A stretch of DNA of 64,000 bases. It comes from Dyella sedimenti (GTDB taxonomy: Bacteria; Pseudomonadota; Gammaproteobacteria; Xanthomonadales; Rhodanobacteraceae). This document shows, piece after piece, positions 28,301-38,960 of the stretch (positions are counted from its first letter, which is position 1; every line of letters begins with the position of its first letter). The notes under the pieces were generated by a model. It was not told the origin of the DNA, did no database searches, and saw only the letters and a program-made list of their open reading frames with translations. The stretch is taken from NCBI RefSeq assembly GCF_022760995.1, contig NZ_JAKWJO010000002.1:1-64000 (forward strand). Direction: 5' to 3'. The translations under genes were made by a program, and so were the position numbers.

Positions 28301-28816
28301 ATGCCTACACCCGCCTATATTTCGATCCAGGGCAAGACCCAGGGCAACATCACGAAGGGCGCCTTCACCGCCGACTCGGTCGGCAATGTCTATCAGGAAG
28401 GCCACGAAGACCAGATCCTCGTGCAGGAGATCGAGCACAAGGTCACCACGCCCACCGATCCGCAAAGCGGCCAGCCGTCGGGCCAGCGCGTACACAAGCC
28501 GTTCGTGTTCACGTGCGCGCTCAACAAGGCGGTGCCGCTGCTGTACCAGGCGCTTGCCACTGGCGAGATGCTGCCCGAAGTGAAGACCGACTGGTATCGC
28601 ACCTCCACGGACGGCAAGCAGGAACACTTCTTCACCACCAAGCTCGAAGACGCCACGATCATCGACATCACCACTGTGCTACCGCACGCGCAGGACACGT
28701 CGAAATCCGAATACACGCAACTGGTGCGTGTAGCGATGGCCTACCGAAAGACCAACTGGACGCACGACGTCGCCGGCACCGAAGCCTCGGACGACTGGCG
28801 CAAGCCGGTGGCCTGA
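28301..28816 (+). CDS. hcp: Type VI secretion tube protein Hcp
   Basis: A 171-residue Hcp-family protein. Hcp hexamers stack into the tube that the type VI secretion system fires into neighbouring cells. The start MPTPAYISIQGKTQGNITKG is the usual Hcp opening, followed by GAFTADSVGNVYQEGHEDQI and HKPFVFTCALNKAVPLLYQA, all typical. AAGGAG lies eight bases before the ATG. vgrG, a lipase effector and an immunity gene follow. No sheath, baseplate or ClpV genes are in the window, so this is an orphan hcp-vgrG island served by a main cluster elsewhere, if one exists. A sigma-54 promoter lies upstream. Confidence 0.94.
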   Translation: MPTPAYISIQGKTQGNITKGAFTADSVGNVYQEGHEDQILVQEIEHKVTTPTDPQSGQPSGQRVHKPFVFTCALNKAVPLLYQALATGEMLPEVKTDWYRTSTDGKQEHFFTTKLEDATIIDITTVLPHAQDTSKSEYTQLVRVAMAYRKTNWTHDVAGTEASDDWRKPVA

Positions 28817-28823
28817 TGGCACG

Positions 28824-28857
28824 GGCGGGTTGCCCGGTCCTGGCCGGGTAACCCGCC
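28824..28857 (+). promoter_or_regulatory. Strong intercistronic hairpin hcp-vgrG
   Basis: GGCGGGTTGCCCGG and CCGGGTAACCCGCC form a 14-bp stem with one mismatch and a 6-base loop, directly after the hcp stop. With no U tract it may protect the hcp mRNA 3' end or partly attenuate vgrG. Either would help keep Hcp above VgrG. Confidence 0.55.
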
Positions 28858-28884
28858 ATGGTTTGAATCGGCAAGGAGTGCGTG

Positions 28885-31403
28885 ATGCGACATCAATCGG
28901 ATCTTCGATTCAGCTTCGCGGTGAACGGGCTGGACTTCGAGGTAGTGGAGTTCGACCTGGACGAAGGGCTGTGCGCGTCGTACACGCTAGACGTGGCGCT
29001 GGCCAGCGCTGATGCGGCGATCGACTTCGGCCGCGTGCTCGACCAGCCCGCGGTGCTGACGATCTGGCAGGGGGGCGTGGCCGTGCGCCACGTGCACGGC
29101 CAGGTCTCCTCGTTTGAGCAGGGCGACACGGGTTTCCGACGCACGCGCTACCGCGCCGTGGTGGAGCCGACGCTGGCGCGCCTGGCGCTGGGCTCGGACT
29201 GGCGCATCTTCCAGCAGCAGAGCGTGCCGGAGATCCTCGCCGATGTGCTCGACGGGCAGCAGGTCGTGCACGTATCGACCACCATCACGGCAGACCACCT
29301 GCCGCGCGAATACTGCGTGCAGGCCGGCGACACCCACGCGTATTTCATCGAGCGCCTGGCACGCGAAGAAGGCTTCGTGTACGCCTTCCGCCACGAAGCC
29401 GACCGGCACACGCTGATGCTGACCGACCACCTGAGCGCCTTCGGGCGTGTGGCTGGCGGCCCGGTGACCTATAACCCGGCGCCGGGCGGCGACCAGCCGC
29501 AGCCGGCGCTGCGGCGGCTGCACTACGCCGAGCATGTCCGCACGGCACGGCAGACCCAGCGCGACTACACCTTCACCCACCCGCGCTACCCGCAGGAACA
29601 CACCCCGCAGGCGCCCTCGCTCGACCACCAGGGCGACCACTACGAACGCTACGACTACCCCGGCCGCTACAAGCGCGACGCGGCGGGCAAGCCGTTCACG
29701 CAGAACCGGCTGCGCGGGCACCGGCGCGATGCGCAGGTGGCGCAGGTCGAGGGCGACGATGCACGGCTGGCACCGGGCCTGTCGTTCGATCTGGACGGCC
29801 ATCCACGCGCGGAGTGGAACCGGGGCTGGCGCGCGGTAAGCATGCGCCACCACGGCGTGCAGCACACCAGCCAGCAGGAGGACGGCGCGCAGGCCACGCA
29901 GGGCACGCACTACAGCTACACGGCCGAGCTGGTGCCGGACGATACCGAGTGGCGCGCCGAGCCGCTGCCCAAACCGCGGCTGGACGGCCCGCAGATCGCC
30001 ACCGTGGTCGGCCCGGCCGGCGAGGAACTGCTTACCGACGAATGGGGCCGGTGCAGTTTCCGTGGGACCGGCGTGGCGGTAATGACGAACGCAGCTCGTG
30101 CTGGATACGCGTCGCGCAGGGCTGGGCGGGGGCGACGTGGGGGCATATGGCAATCCCGCGCATCGGCCAGGAAGTGATCGTGACGTACCTGGATGGCGAC
30201 CCGGACCAGCCGGTGATCGGGGGCCGTACCTACCGGGAAACCAACCTGCCGCCATACGAACTGCCGAAGCACCAGACGCTGGCGACGGTGAAGAGCAAGG
30301 AGTTCGGCGCGTGGCGGGCGAGCGAGCTGCGCTTCGACGACACCGCACAGGAGATCAGCGCGGCGCTGATGAACGACCACGGGTCGAGCGCGCTGCACCT
30401 GGGGTATCTGACGCATCCGCGCCCGGAGGGTGGCCAGCCACGCGGCGAAGGCTTCGAACTGCGCACGGACGAGCGCGGGGCGGTACGCGCGGCGAAGGGG
30501 CTGCTGGTGACGACCGAGGCGCAGCCACAGGCGAACGGCGGTCAGCTGGACCGCGCGCAGATCGTCAGCCAGCTGGAGGCGGCGCTCAAGCTGGCGAAGA
30601 GCCTGGGCGACTACGCAGGCCAGCACGAAGGTATCGCCCATGACGCCCAGGCGCAGCAGCAACTCAGCGAGTCGGTGTGCGACCTGGGACACGGCGCGAA
30701 CGACGAGCCGAACGGCACGGGCGGTGGCGAGCCGGTGGTGGCGGTGAGCGCGCCGGCGGGGATCGCGGTGGCGACGCCGCGCAGTATCGCGCTGGTCGCG
30801 GGGCAGCAACTCAATGCGGTGGCGCAGGACCACATGCAGCTCACCTCGGGCGGGCGCACGGTACTCAACGCAGCGGACAGCCTGGGGCTGTTCACGCAGG
30901 GCGGTGAATTGCGGGCCATCGCGCATCAGGGGCCAGTGCTGGTACAGGCCCAGCACAACAAGATGCAGTTGCAGGCCCAACAAAGCGTGGAGATCACGTC
31001 GAGCCAGAGCCACGTACTGGCGGCCGCGCAAAAGCGGCTCACCCTGATGTGCGGCGGTGCGTACTTGCGGATGGAAGGCGGCAACATCGAACTGGGCATG
31101 CCGGGCACGTTCACCGTCAAGGCATCCAGCCACGCGTTCATCGGGCCCAGCAGTGCCTCCGCCGCATTCAACCAGTGGGATGCCACGCCGTTCGACCAGG
31201 TCTATGTGGTCCGTGACGAAGCCACGCTCAAGCCGTTGGCCAACACCCTGGTCGAGCTGTGTCGTCAGGATGGCACCTCACTGAGGTTGACCACCGATGC
31301 CGAAGGCCGCCTGCCGATCCAGAAGAGCCTGCTGATGGAACGCATGGTCCTGCGGATCGTCGGTGCGGCTGCGCCTTCCAATGATACTGAGCCGACCGTA
31401 TGA
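28885..31403 (+). pseudogene. vgrG: VgrG spike protein, disrupted by an internal frameshift
   Basis: VgrG trimers form the T6SS spike that carries effectors. Frame 1 (from the ATG at 28885, AAGGAG six bases upstream) encodes the gp27-like part, with SSFEQGDTGFRRTRYRAVVE and QAGDTHAYFIERLAREEGFV, and continues to DEWG near 30048. Codons then shift: frame 3 resumes VQFPWDRRGGNDERSSCWIR, GWAGATWGHMAIPRIGQEVI and the DUF2345 part, ending at 31403 with a transthyretin-like tail. The normal DEWGRVKVQF junction lacks about seven bases at 30049-30050 (RVK is gone). A homopolymer error would not delete seven bases, so a true mutation is likely unless the assembly is wrong. Combined length would be about 840 residues. 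The stop overlaps the next start (ATGA). Confidence 0.85.
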
Positions 31404-33142
31404 ACCAAGCCGCGACGAACAACAATGAAGTGCTGGTGCCGCGCACGCGTGATGCGGAGGGCCGGCCCGTTTATCAGGATCACCTCACACCCACCGAGGA
31501 CACGTGCAGCAAGGTGCTGTTGGCCAAAAAGCCCGCGCCTATTCCGGTGATCTTCGTGCCCGGCATCATGGGCACGAACCTCAAGAAGAAGGGTTCCGAC
31601 GAGGTGGTGTGGCGGCCACCGAACGTCGCGCTGAGCTTTGGCGATATTTTCGGTGCTCTGGGGACCATGCTCACCTGGTGGCGACGCGATGCCAAGGACC
31701 GGCAGGAGTTGCTTGACCCTGAAAAGACGGAGGTGGACGACCGCGGTCCGGTCGCGGTCGGTGAGTCGGGCCTGAATGAGGAAGCGGTGCGCTTGCGCGG
31801 CTGGGGCAAGGTGAGCCGCACGTTCTATCACCGCGCCATGGCGGTCCTGGAGCAGCACCTCGACCGCATCGTCAGCCAGGGCAAGGTGTGCGACTGGTGG
31901 CAGGGCGACGGCGCACACGATCCCGCCGACTACGGCGAGGAATTGGGCGGTATGCCGCCGCTGGGCGAGCCGGAGTTGTTCCAGGCCGCGCGCTATCAGT
32001 TCGACGTGTGGTGTGCCGGTTACAACTGGCTGCAATCCAACCGCAAGTCGGCCCTGGCCGTCGCCGACTATATCGAGAACACCGTCATACCCTTCTACCA
32101 GAAGAAAGGGGAAGTGACGGCGGAAACGGCCAGCAAGATGAAGGTCATTCTTGTCACCCATTCCATGGGCGGGCTGATGGCGCGCGCGCTCACCCAGATC
32201 CATGGCTATGCGCGGGTGCTGGGCGTGGTGCACGGCGTGCAGCCGGTCAGCGGCGCGCCGGCCATCTACCACCATATGCGTTGCGGTTACGAGGGCGTCG
32301 AGCAGGTCGTCCTCGGTGCCAATGCCGGCGAAGTGACGGCGGTGGTGGCACGCTCGCCGGGCGCGCTGGAACTGTGCCCGAGCGCGGAACATCGCGGCGG
32401 CCAGCCGTGGCTGTTCGTGCGAGATGGGGCGGGCCGCCTGTTGAGGGATGCCAATGGCCGGCCGCGCGCCTATCCGTCCGGGGGCGACCCGTATGAGGAG
32501 ATCTACAAGAATCCCGACTGGTACGGATTGGTGCCTGAGCAGAATACGAAGTATCTGGATATGTCCGAGGAATCGAAGAAAAGAAGTGATATGCAAAACC
32601 CAAGGGGCGTCTTCAACACGCTGGTGGATAACGTAGCCAAGTTTCATCGCCATTTGCCCGCCGACAGTTACCACGCCCGGACCTATGTCCATTACGGCGC
32701 CGAGGACAGTCGGCCAAGCTGGCGCGACATGGTGTGGGAAGGCGATCCCGCCTCGTTGGAGGAACCCGGTCATGACCCACGGGACAACGGCAATGGCAGC
32801 TACAACGGGTGGTTTGGGCACGGCCTGCCCGAGGTGACGGCCAAGTCGATGAACGATGACGCACTGAGGCACGCCGGGTTGTTTCCCATGTCCGACGGCA
32901 GCGGTGGCGACGGTACAGTGCCGACCGACTCGGCGCAGTCGCCCGCCAAGGCAGGCAAGAGCAAGGGTGTCCAGGCCAGCTTTCGCCATGGCAGCAAGAG
33001 CAAGGGGGCGCACAATACAAAGAAGGGCTATGAGCACGCTGGCAGCTATAACGACGAGCGAGTGCAGTGGGCGACGCTCTACAGCGTGATCAAGATTGCG
33101 CAGGCCGCCGACTGGCACCCCGATGACGGTTGCGCCTCATGA
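31400..33142 (+). CDS. T6SS phospholipase/lipase effector, Tle4-like
   Basis: A 580-residue cytoplasmic alpha/beta hydrolase without a signal peptide, encoded directly after vgrG with an ATGA overlap. The segment IPVIFVPGIMGTNLKKKG resembles LCAT/PGAP1-like lipases. THSMGG places the nucleophile at Ser255, GGDGTVPTD carries the probable Asp (about residue 512), and a His in YEHAGSYND is a candidate third member. Type VI lipase effectors (Tle1-4) degrade membrane phospholipids in target cells. Class Tle4 is preferred because the next gene resembles the Tli4 immunity family. Delivery would depend on the VgrG encoded upstream, which is frameshifted here. The family number remains uncertain. Confidence 0.8.
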   Translation: MNQAATNNNEVLVPRTRDAEGRPVYQDHLTPTEDTCSKVLLAKKPAPIPVIFVPGIMGTNLKKKGSDEVVWRPPNVALSFGDIFGALGTMLTWWRRDAKDRQELLDPEKTEVDDRGPVAVGESGLNEEAVRLRGWGKVSRTFYHRAMAVLEQHLDRIVSQGKVCDWWQGDGAHDPADYGEELGGMPPLGEPELFQAARYQFDVWCAGYNWLQSNRKSALAVADYIENTVIPFYQKKGEVTAETASKMKVILVTHSMGGLMARALTQIHGYARVLGVVHGVQPVSGAPAIYHHMRCGYEGVEQVVLGANAGEVTAVVARSPGALELCPSAEHRGGQPWLFVRDGAGRLLRDANGRPRAYPSGGDPYEEIYKNPDWYGLVPEQNTKYLDMSEESKKRSDMQNPRGVFNTLVDNVAKFHRHLPADSYHARTYVHYGAEDSRPSWRDMVWEGDPASLEEPGHDPRDNGNGSYNGWFGHGLPEVTAKSMNDDALRHAGLFPMSDGSGGDGTVPTDSAQSPAKAGKSKGVQASFRHGSKSKGAHNTKKGYEHAGSYNDERVQWATLYSVIKIAQAADWHPDDGCAS

Positions 33143-34263
33143 ACTGCCGCCTGTCCTGCCTGGTGATAGGCCTACTGCTGCTCGCTGGATGCGCGGCGGA
33201 TTCCACGCGTTTGAGGAATAGTCCCATGGATAAGACCGGATGGATCACTCATTGCTTTGGACGGTTTCTGATTGATTTGCCGCCAACAGCCAATATCAAG
33301 ACAAGCTATGTTTTTTGGCACGACTCGATCGATCGTTTGACCGACACGACGCCATCGTCGCTTCCCGCCCATCTGGATACGCTGGAAGGAAAACTAAAAG
33401 CACAGGTGCATGATAAGGGTGGAAACATGTTTATCCGTCGGGTTGATCTCGGCGGTGGTTCCACTGGATTGCTTTCCTGGTATAGCGAGGCGAGCAGGGG
33501 TATGCAGATTCTGGATACCTTTGTCATCACAAAGACGAACCCACAGGTATTCCACTGGCCAGCTGAGATGACGACGGACCGTGAACAGCGCGGCATCGAG
33601 ATTGCCCGGTCGCTCGCCCGCAACATCCGCTCGCGCGAACCTAACGAAATCCCCAGTGAACCCGGCTTCTGCATCGACCATGGCCTGATTGCCGGAAGCG
33701 AGAGACAACGCGAGAGCTTTTCGGTTGGTGTGACGTTTCCCGATCATCCGGGAGCAATGCTTGATTTTCGCAGCAGTACCGGCGCGGCGGAAAAAACGCT
33801 GCTAGAGCGAATGGGGGGCTTTACGAAGAACGTGCTGACGGCAGTCGCTGGCATCAACGTGTTGCGCAAAGGGCGGCATGATGTTGGCCCACTGCCGGCG
33901 GAAGAGTATCTGGCTGCGGGGAGCGACAAAGGGCAGCGAGGCTATTCGTTCGCGTGGGATGTGAAGGGTAAGGACGACTCGCTCAGCGAACCCCATATGG
34001 CCGTTGGCTTGGGCGTGCTTGAGCGAGACCCCGACAGCAAAGGCAACCCGCCGCCGCCCGCATTCCGGTCGGACAAGGAAGCGCTGGACCTGTGGGACAC
34101 GATCATCGATTCCATCCGGCTGCGTCCGGGCGCGGTGGGTACGCCGACCATGAGCAGCGTCGCACCGTCAGGTCCGGATGCCTCAGGCATCGCCTCGTCC
34201 GGAGCGCGCTCGGGCACGCCGTGCCCGTGGCCGGGCGAATGGACCTGCAACGAGGCGCCGTAG
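33139..34263 (+). CDS. Tli4-like T6SS immunity lipoprotein, probably shortened by a nonsense codon
   Basis: A 374-residue lipoprotein overlapping the effector gene by ATGA. MNCRLSCLVIGLLLLAGC gives a lipobox with Cys18, so the mature protein sits in the periplasm, where it could bind and block the lipase. The segment WITHCFGRFLIDLPP and the C-terminal PCPWPGEWTCNEAP resemble Tli4-type immunity proteins. After the TAG at 34261 the same frame continues as LGVQRFAHGEPFPEVDGKAV and TWRLVKAY to a TGA at 34350, which reads like the missing C-terminus. TAG could come from CAG (Gln). The gene is visibly poorer in G+C than its neighbours, a sign of transfer. Confidence 0.78.
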   Translation: MNCRLSCLVIGLLLLAGCAADSTRLRNSPMDKTGWITHCFGRFLIDLPPTANIKTSYVFWHDSIDRLTDTTPSSLPAHLDTLEGKLKAQVHDKGGNMFIRRVDLGGGSTGLLSWYSEASRGMQILDTFVITKTNPQVFHWPAEMTTDREQRGIEIARSLARNIRSREPNEIPSEPGFCIDHGLIAGSERQRESFSVGVTFPDHPGAMLDFRSSTGAAEKTLLERMGGFTKNVLTAVAGINVLRKGRHDVGPLPAEEYLAAGSDKGQRGYSFAWDVKGKDDSLSEPHMAVGLGVLERDPDSKGNPPPPAFRSDKEALDLWDTIIDSIRLRPGAVGTPTMSSVAPSGPDASGIASSGARSGTPCPWPGEWTCNEAP

Positions 34264-34352
34264 CTTGGCGTGCAGCGTTTCGCGCACGGTGAGCCGTTTC
34301 CCGAAGTCGATGGCAAGGCCGTGACATGGCGACTGGTCAAGGCGTATTGAGG

Positions 34353-34597
34353 ATGCGACGTAGCTGGCGAGTGCTATGGGCCGGGATGTGCGTGGGCCTT
34401 CTGATGATGACATCCGTGGCAGCACCCTTGAGGAGTGTTCCCATGGATAAGACCGGATGGATCACCCATTGCTTTGGGCGGTTTCTGATTGATTTGCCGC
34501 CAAAGGCGGAACCGCCAGTCAGGCGCTTCGCCACGCGCGACTTCCTGGCGAGCACACCGGCTCAACGCGGGCTACGGGGAGATCGTGAACAGGCTCT
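34353..34597 (+). pseudogene. Truncated second copy of the Tli4-like immunity gene
   Basis: From the ATG at 34353 a signal peptide (WRVLWAGMCVGLLMMTSVAA) leads into PMDKTGWITHCFGRFLIDLP, the same 20 residues as in the gene before it. DNA identity is nearly complete over 33211-33292 and 34428-34509. After KAEPPVRRFA the likeness ends, and the frame runs into the loop and right arm of a palindromic element at 34566-34597. At least 300 C-terminal codons are lost. Immunity genes are often duplicated next to their effector. This copy has a different signal peptide lacking an obvious lipobox Cys, so it may come from a recombined paralogue and not a simple duplication. Confidence 0.7.
34566..34597. 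repeat. Half copy of the palindromic element (loop plus right arm)
   Basis: CGCGGGCTA then CGGGGAGATCGTGAACAGGC followed by TCT matches the loop and right arm of the 25283-25335 copy with one change. The left arm is absent. It marks the broken end of the truncated immunity gene. Confidence 0.8.
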
Positions 34598-34603
34598 TAG
34601 AGT

Positions 34604-34628
34604 GGGGATGGGGGATGGGGGATGGGGG
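34604..34628 (+). repeat. GGGGGAT short tandem repeat with G-quadruplex potential
   Basis: GGGGATGGGGGATGGGGGAT followed by GGGGG has four runs of at least four G with AT spacers, on the plus strand just after the truncated immunity copy. Confidence 0.7.
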
Positions 34629-34747
34629 TGCGAAAACCGTCTACCTGAGGCCAGCTTTCACGCCACGACAACGCGGGGACTTACGCTCCCATTCCTCGCT
34701 CCCTGCACGCGCTACCCTATGGGCAAGGCCGAACCACCGGAACCACC

Positions 34748-35125
34748 ATGCTTCTCCTGCTCGCCCTCGCCCTGCAGCCAAGCCCCGCCGCGGGCGACGA
34801 TTTTCACGCGCGCGTCACGCAGGCCAAGCTCGCCGAGGGCGCGGCGACCGGTCCGGCCTACCAGAAGCAGTTGTGGGACCGCATCGGTAACCCGACCACC
34901 GACGCCTACAAGGCCTGCCTGGCCAGCAACGCGCCGGCGGACAAGTCGCCCTTCACCCTGGTGGCCGACGTGCAGGCCGATGGCCACCTGGCGCGCATCG
35001 AGGTGCAGCCTCGGACGCCGGTGGCCCAGTGCATGGCGGGCCAGTTCGTCGGCTGGGTGCTGCCCGTGCCGCCCGCCAGGCCCGCGCCCTACCCGATCGA
35101 GATCGATTTCAGCATCAAGCAGTAG
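34748..35125 (+). CDS. Small secreted protein of unknown function (125 aa)
   Basis: No named family is recognised. The protein opens with a short signal peptide (MLLLLALALQPSPAAG). The mature part of about 110 residues has two Cys (KACLAS, AQCMAG) that could form a disulfide, and the pattern SPFTLVADVQADGHLARIEV resembles small periplasmic proteins with a TonB C-terminal-like beta fold; that comparison is only suggestive. The ribosome-binding site is weak (ACCGGAACCACC). It lies between the T6SS island and the EAL gene and shares no obvious role with either. Base composition matches the chromosome. Confidence 0.6.
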   Translation: MLLLLALALQPSPAAGDDFHARVTQAKLAEGAATGPAYQKQLWDRIGNPTTDAYKACLASNAPADKSPFTLVADVQADGHLARIEVQPRTPVAQCMAGQFVGWVLPVPPARPAPYPIEIDFSIKQ

Positions 35126-35249
35126 CCGCGCGACCGTCATCCGGCCATCCGTGCTACCCGATCCACCTTTTGGTGGCATTGCGACGCACCATACGGCTGC
35201 GTTAGCCTCGCCGCAGGAACGGGATAGCAGTCCCGAGGGGGTACTAGCG

Positions 35250-37079
35250 ATGCGCACGACCGCGGGAACCATCCCGGGGCGGCACGCGGCCGGGCACCAG
35301 GAAGCTGCTTCCGCCGCCGCCCCATCCCCGACGCAGGCTGCCTCCGCGGAAGGATTCGCGGTACCCGGCTTCGATGCGGTGGTACGGCTAGTGACCCGCT
35401 CGCTCGGCGTGCCGCTGGTGTCGCTGGTGCTCCACGGCGGCACCGCCTACTGGTTCGCCGACGGCAACGAACTGCCCGCCCACGATCCGCGCACGCTGCA
35501 TCCGCTCTACCTGGAGGCGGCGCGCAGCCTGACCCCGCACGTGGTGCTGGATACCCTCAAGGACGAACGCTTCCGCGATGCCGCGCTGGGCCTAGCCTCT
35601 GCGCCGGGACCGATCCGCTTCTTCGCCAGCGAGCCGGTGTGCACGCTGACTGGGCAGCAGATCGGCGCCCTGTGCGTGATGGATCTGGCGCCGCGCACCG
35701 CACTCAACGAGAGCGAGCGCACCTCGCTGCGCGATGCCGCTTCGCTGGTCGGTGCCGGCGTAGTGCTGCGCAGCTACCTGGGCCGCACCGATCCGATCAC
35801 GCAGTTGCCGCACCGCTATGCGTTCTTCGACGACCTGCGCAAGCACCTGCAGGATGGCGCGCCGCACGCCTGGGTGATTGCCATCGACGTGGCGCCGGTG
35901 CAGCGCTTCAACGCCTTCATCCGCGCGATGGGACACGCCTACGCCGACGAGCTGATGCGCGCCGTGGCCAGCCGCACGATGGCATGGATACCGGCGGACA
36001 CGCGCCTTTACCAGGTCGGCGCCACGCGTTTCGCCGCGGTGCTGCCGGACCGGCACGTGATCGAGGACAGCAGCCGTCTGGACGACCTGGTCGCGCGCCT
36101 GCGTCAGCCGTTCGATTGCCTGGGCATCCCGCTGACCATCCAGCCCGGCGTGGGCCTGCTGAAGATCAACGAACGCGAACTGCGCGGCGGCGACCCGCTG
36201 CGGCTGGTGATGAACGCCTCCCACGCGGCCCAGCACAGCGTGCGCGGCTGGGCGGTCTACGACCGCCAGCAGGACGAGCAGCAGCGGCAGGAATTCTTCC
36301 TGGTAACCGAGCTGGCCGCCGCGCTCACCGACCGCACCGAGCTGGACCTGCATTACCAGCCGCGCGTGGACCTGGACAGCGGCCGTTGCGTGGCGGTGGA
36401 GGCGCTGGCGCGCTGGCAGCATCCCACCCTCGGGCTGATCCCGCCCAGCAAGTTCGTGGGGCTGGCCGAGCGTGCCGGGCTGATGCGCTCGCTCACCCAA
36501 TGGGTACTGGAACACGGCGTGGCGCAGCTGGCCGCCTGGCGGCGCCAGGGCCATGACATCCGGCTGTCGTTCAATGTCTCCAGCACCGACCTCGGCGCCG
36601 ACCTGGTGGGCCGCCTGCGCCAGGTGGCCGAGCAACACAAGGTCGGCCTGGACATGCTGGAGCTGGAGTTCACCGAAAGCACGCTGATGGAGCATTCCGC
36701 CACCACGCGCCGCCACCTCGCCGCGATCCGGCAGCTGGGCGCGGGCATCGCCATCGACGATTTCGGCACCGGCTACAGCAACCTCGCCGCGCTGCGCCAG
36801 ATGCCGGCCACCAGCCTGAAGATCGACCAGTCGTTCGTGCGCGGCATGGGCACCAGCCGGCACGACGAGGCCATCGTGCGCTCGGTGGCCGAGCTGGCGC
36901 ACAGCATGGGTTTCCGGGTGGTGGTGGAAGGCGTGGAGAATCCCGACCTGTACGACAGCGTGCTCGGCATGGCTTGCGACGAGGCACAGGGCTTCCATAT
37001 CGCCCATCCGCTGCCATCGGCTGAGGTGGTGGAGTGGCTTGCCGCGCATCGCGGCATGCTGGCGCGCCGCCCGGCCTGA
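35250..37079 (+). CDS. GAF - degenerate GGDEF - EAL c-di-GMP phosphodiesterase
   Basis: A 609-residue soluble protein. A GAF-like sensor (about 35-175), a GGDEF-fold domain (about 180-350) and an EAL domain (about 365-605) follow in order. The GGDEF signature is replaced by GATRF (VGATRFAAVL), so no cyclase activity is expected; the domain may bind GTP as a regulator. The EAL catalytic set is present: VEALARWQHP, FNVSSTDLG, LEFTESTLME, DDFGTGYSNL, LKIDQSFV and VVEGVEN. It probably hydrolyses c-di-GMP. The start at 35250 has GAGGGGG upstream. The same frame is open back to 34326 through the immunity fragment, but that part is unrelated. It is convergent with the acyl-CoA synthetase gene across a REP pair. 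Confidence 0.88.
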   Translation: MRTTAGTIPGRHAAGHQEAASAAAPSPTQAASAEGFAVPGFDAVVRLVTRSLGVPLVSLVLHGGTAYWFADGNELPAHDPRTLHPLYLEAARSLTPHVVLDTLKDERFRDAALGLASAPGPIRFFASEPVCTLTGQQIGALCVMDLAPRTALNESERTSLRDAASLVGAGVVLRSYLGRTDPITQLPHRYAFFDDLRKHLQDGAPHAWVIAIDVAPVQRFNAFIRAMGHAYADELMRAVASRTMAWIPADTRLYQVGATRFAAVLPDRHVIEDSSRLDDLVARLRQPFDCLGIPLTIQPGVGLLKINERELRGGDPLRLVMNASHAAQHSVRGWAVYDRQQDEQQRQEFFLVTELAAALTDRTELDLHYQPRVDLDSGRCVAVEALARWQHPTLGLIPPSKFVGLAERAGLMRSLTQWVLEHGVAQLAAWRRQGHDIRLSFNVSSTDLGADLVGRLRQVAEQHKVGLDMLELEFTESTLMEHSATTRRHLAAIRQLGAGIAIDDFGTGYSNLAALRQMPATSLKIDQSFVRGMGTSRHDEAIVRSVAELAHSMGFRVVVEGVENPDLYDSVLGMACDEAQGFHIAHPLPSAEVVEWLAAHRGMLARRPA

Positions 37080-37091
37080 CACCCGCTTTGT

Positions 37092-37159
37092 TGCAGGAGC
37101 GCACCCAGTGCGCGACCGGCGAGGGGCCGGGGTCCGAAGGTCGCGCACTGGGTGCGCTC

Positions 37160-37164
<5 letters not shown>
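37092..37164. repeat. REP-like inverted pair between convergent genes
   Basis: TGCAGGAGCGCACCCAGTGC plus GCGA (37092-37115) faces TCGCGCACTGGGTGCGCTCC plus TACA (37141-37164). The right unit supplies the TAG stop codon of the acyl-CoA synthetase gene on the minus strand. It could serve as a terminator for both genes. Confidence 0.85.
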
Positions 37165-38842
<1,678 letters not shown>

Positions 38843-38960
38843 CGGTTCATCTCTTCAGGAAAGGGCGACCGAGGATAGCATTGGGCCAGGCAGCCAACAG
38901 CATGCCTGCATGTACTCCCTCCCTTGCCGACGGGAGAGGATTGGGGAAGATTCAACGGCT

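Noticed and set aside
34326..37079. A 917-residue fusion of immunity-like N-terminus with the EAL protein
   Set aside because: The frame happens to stay open across the decayed immunity copy and the intergenic part. The EAL gene has its own ribosome-binding site and start at 35250, and the small secreted protein gene lies between in another frame.
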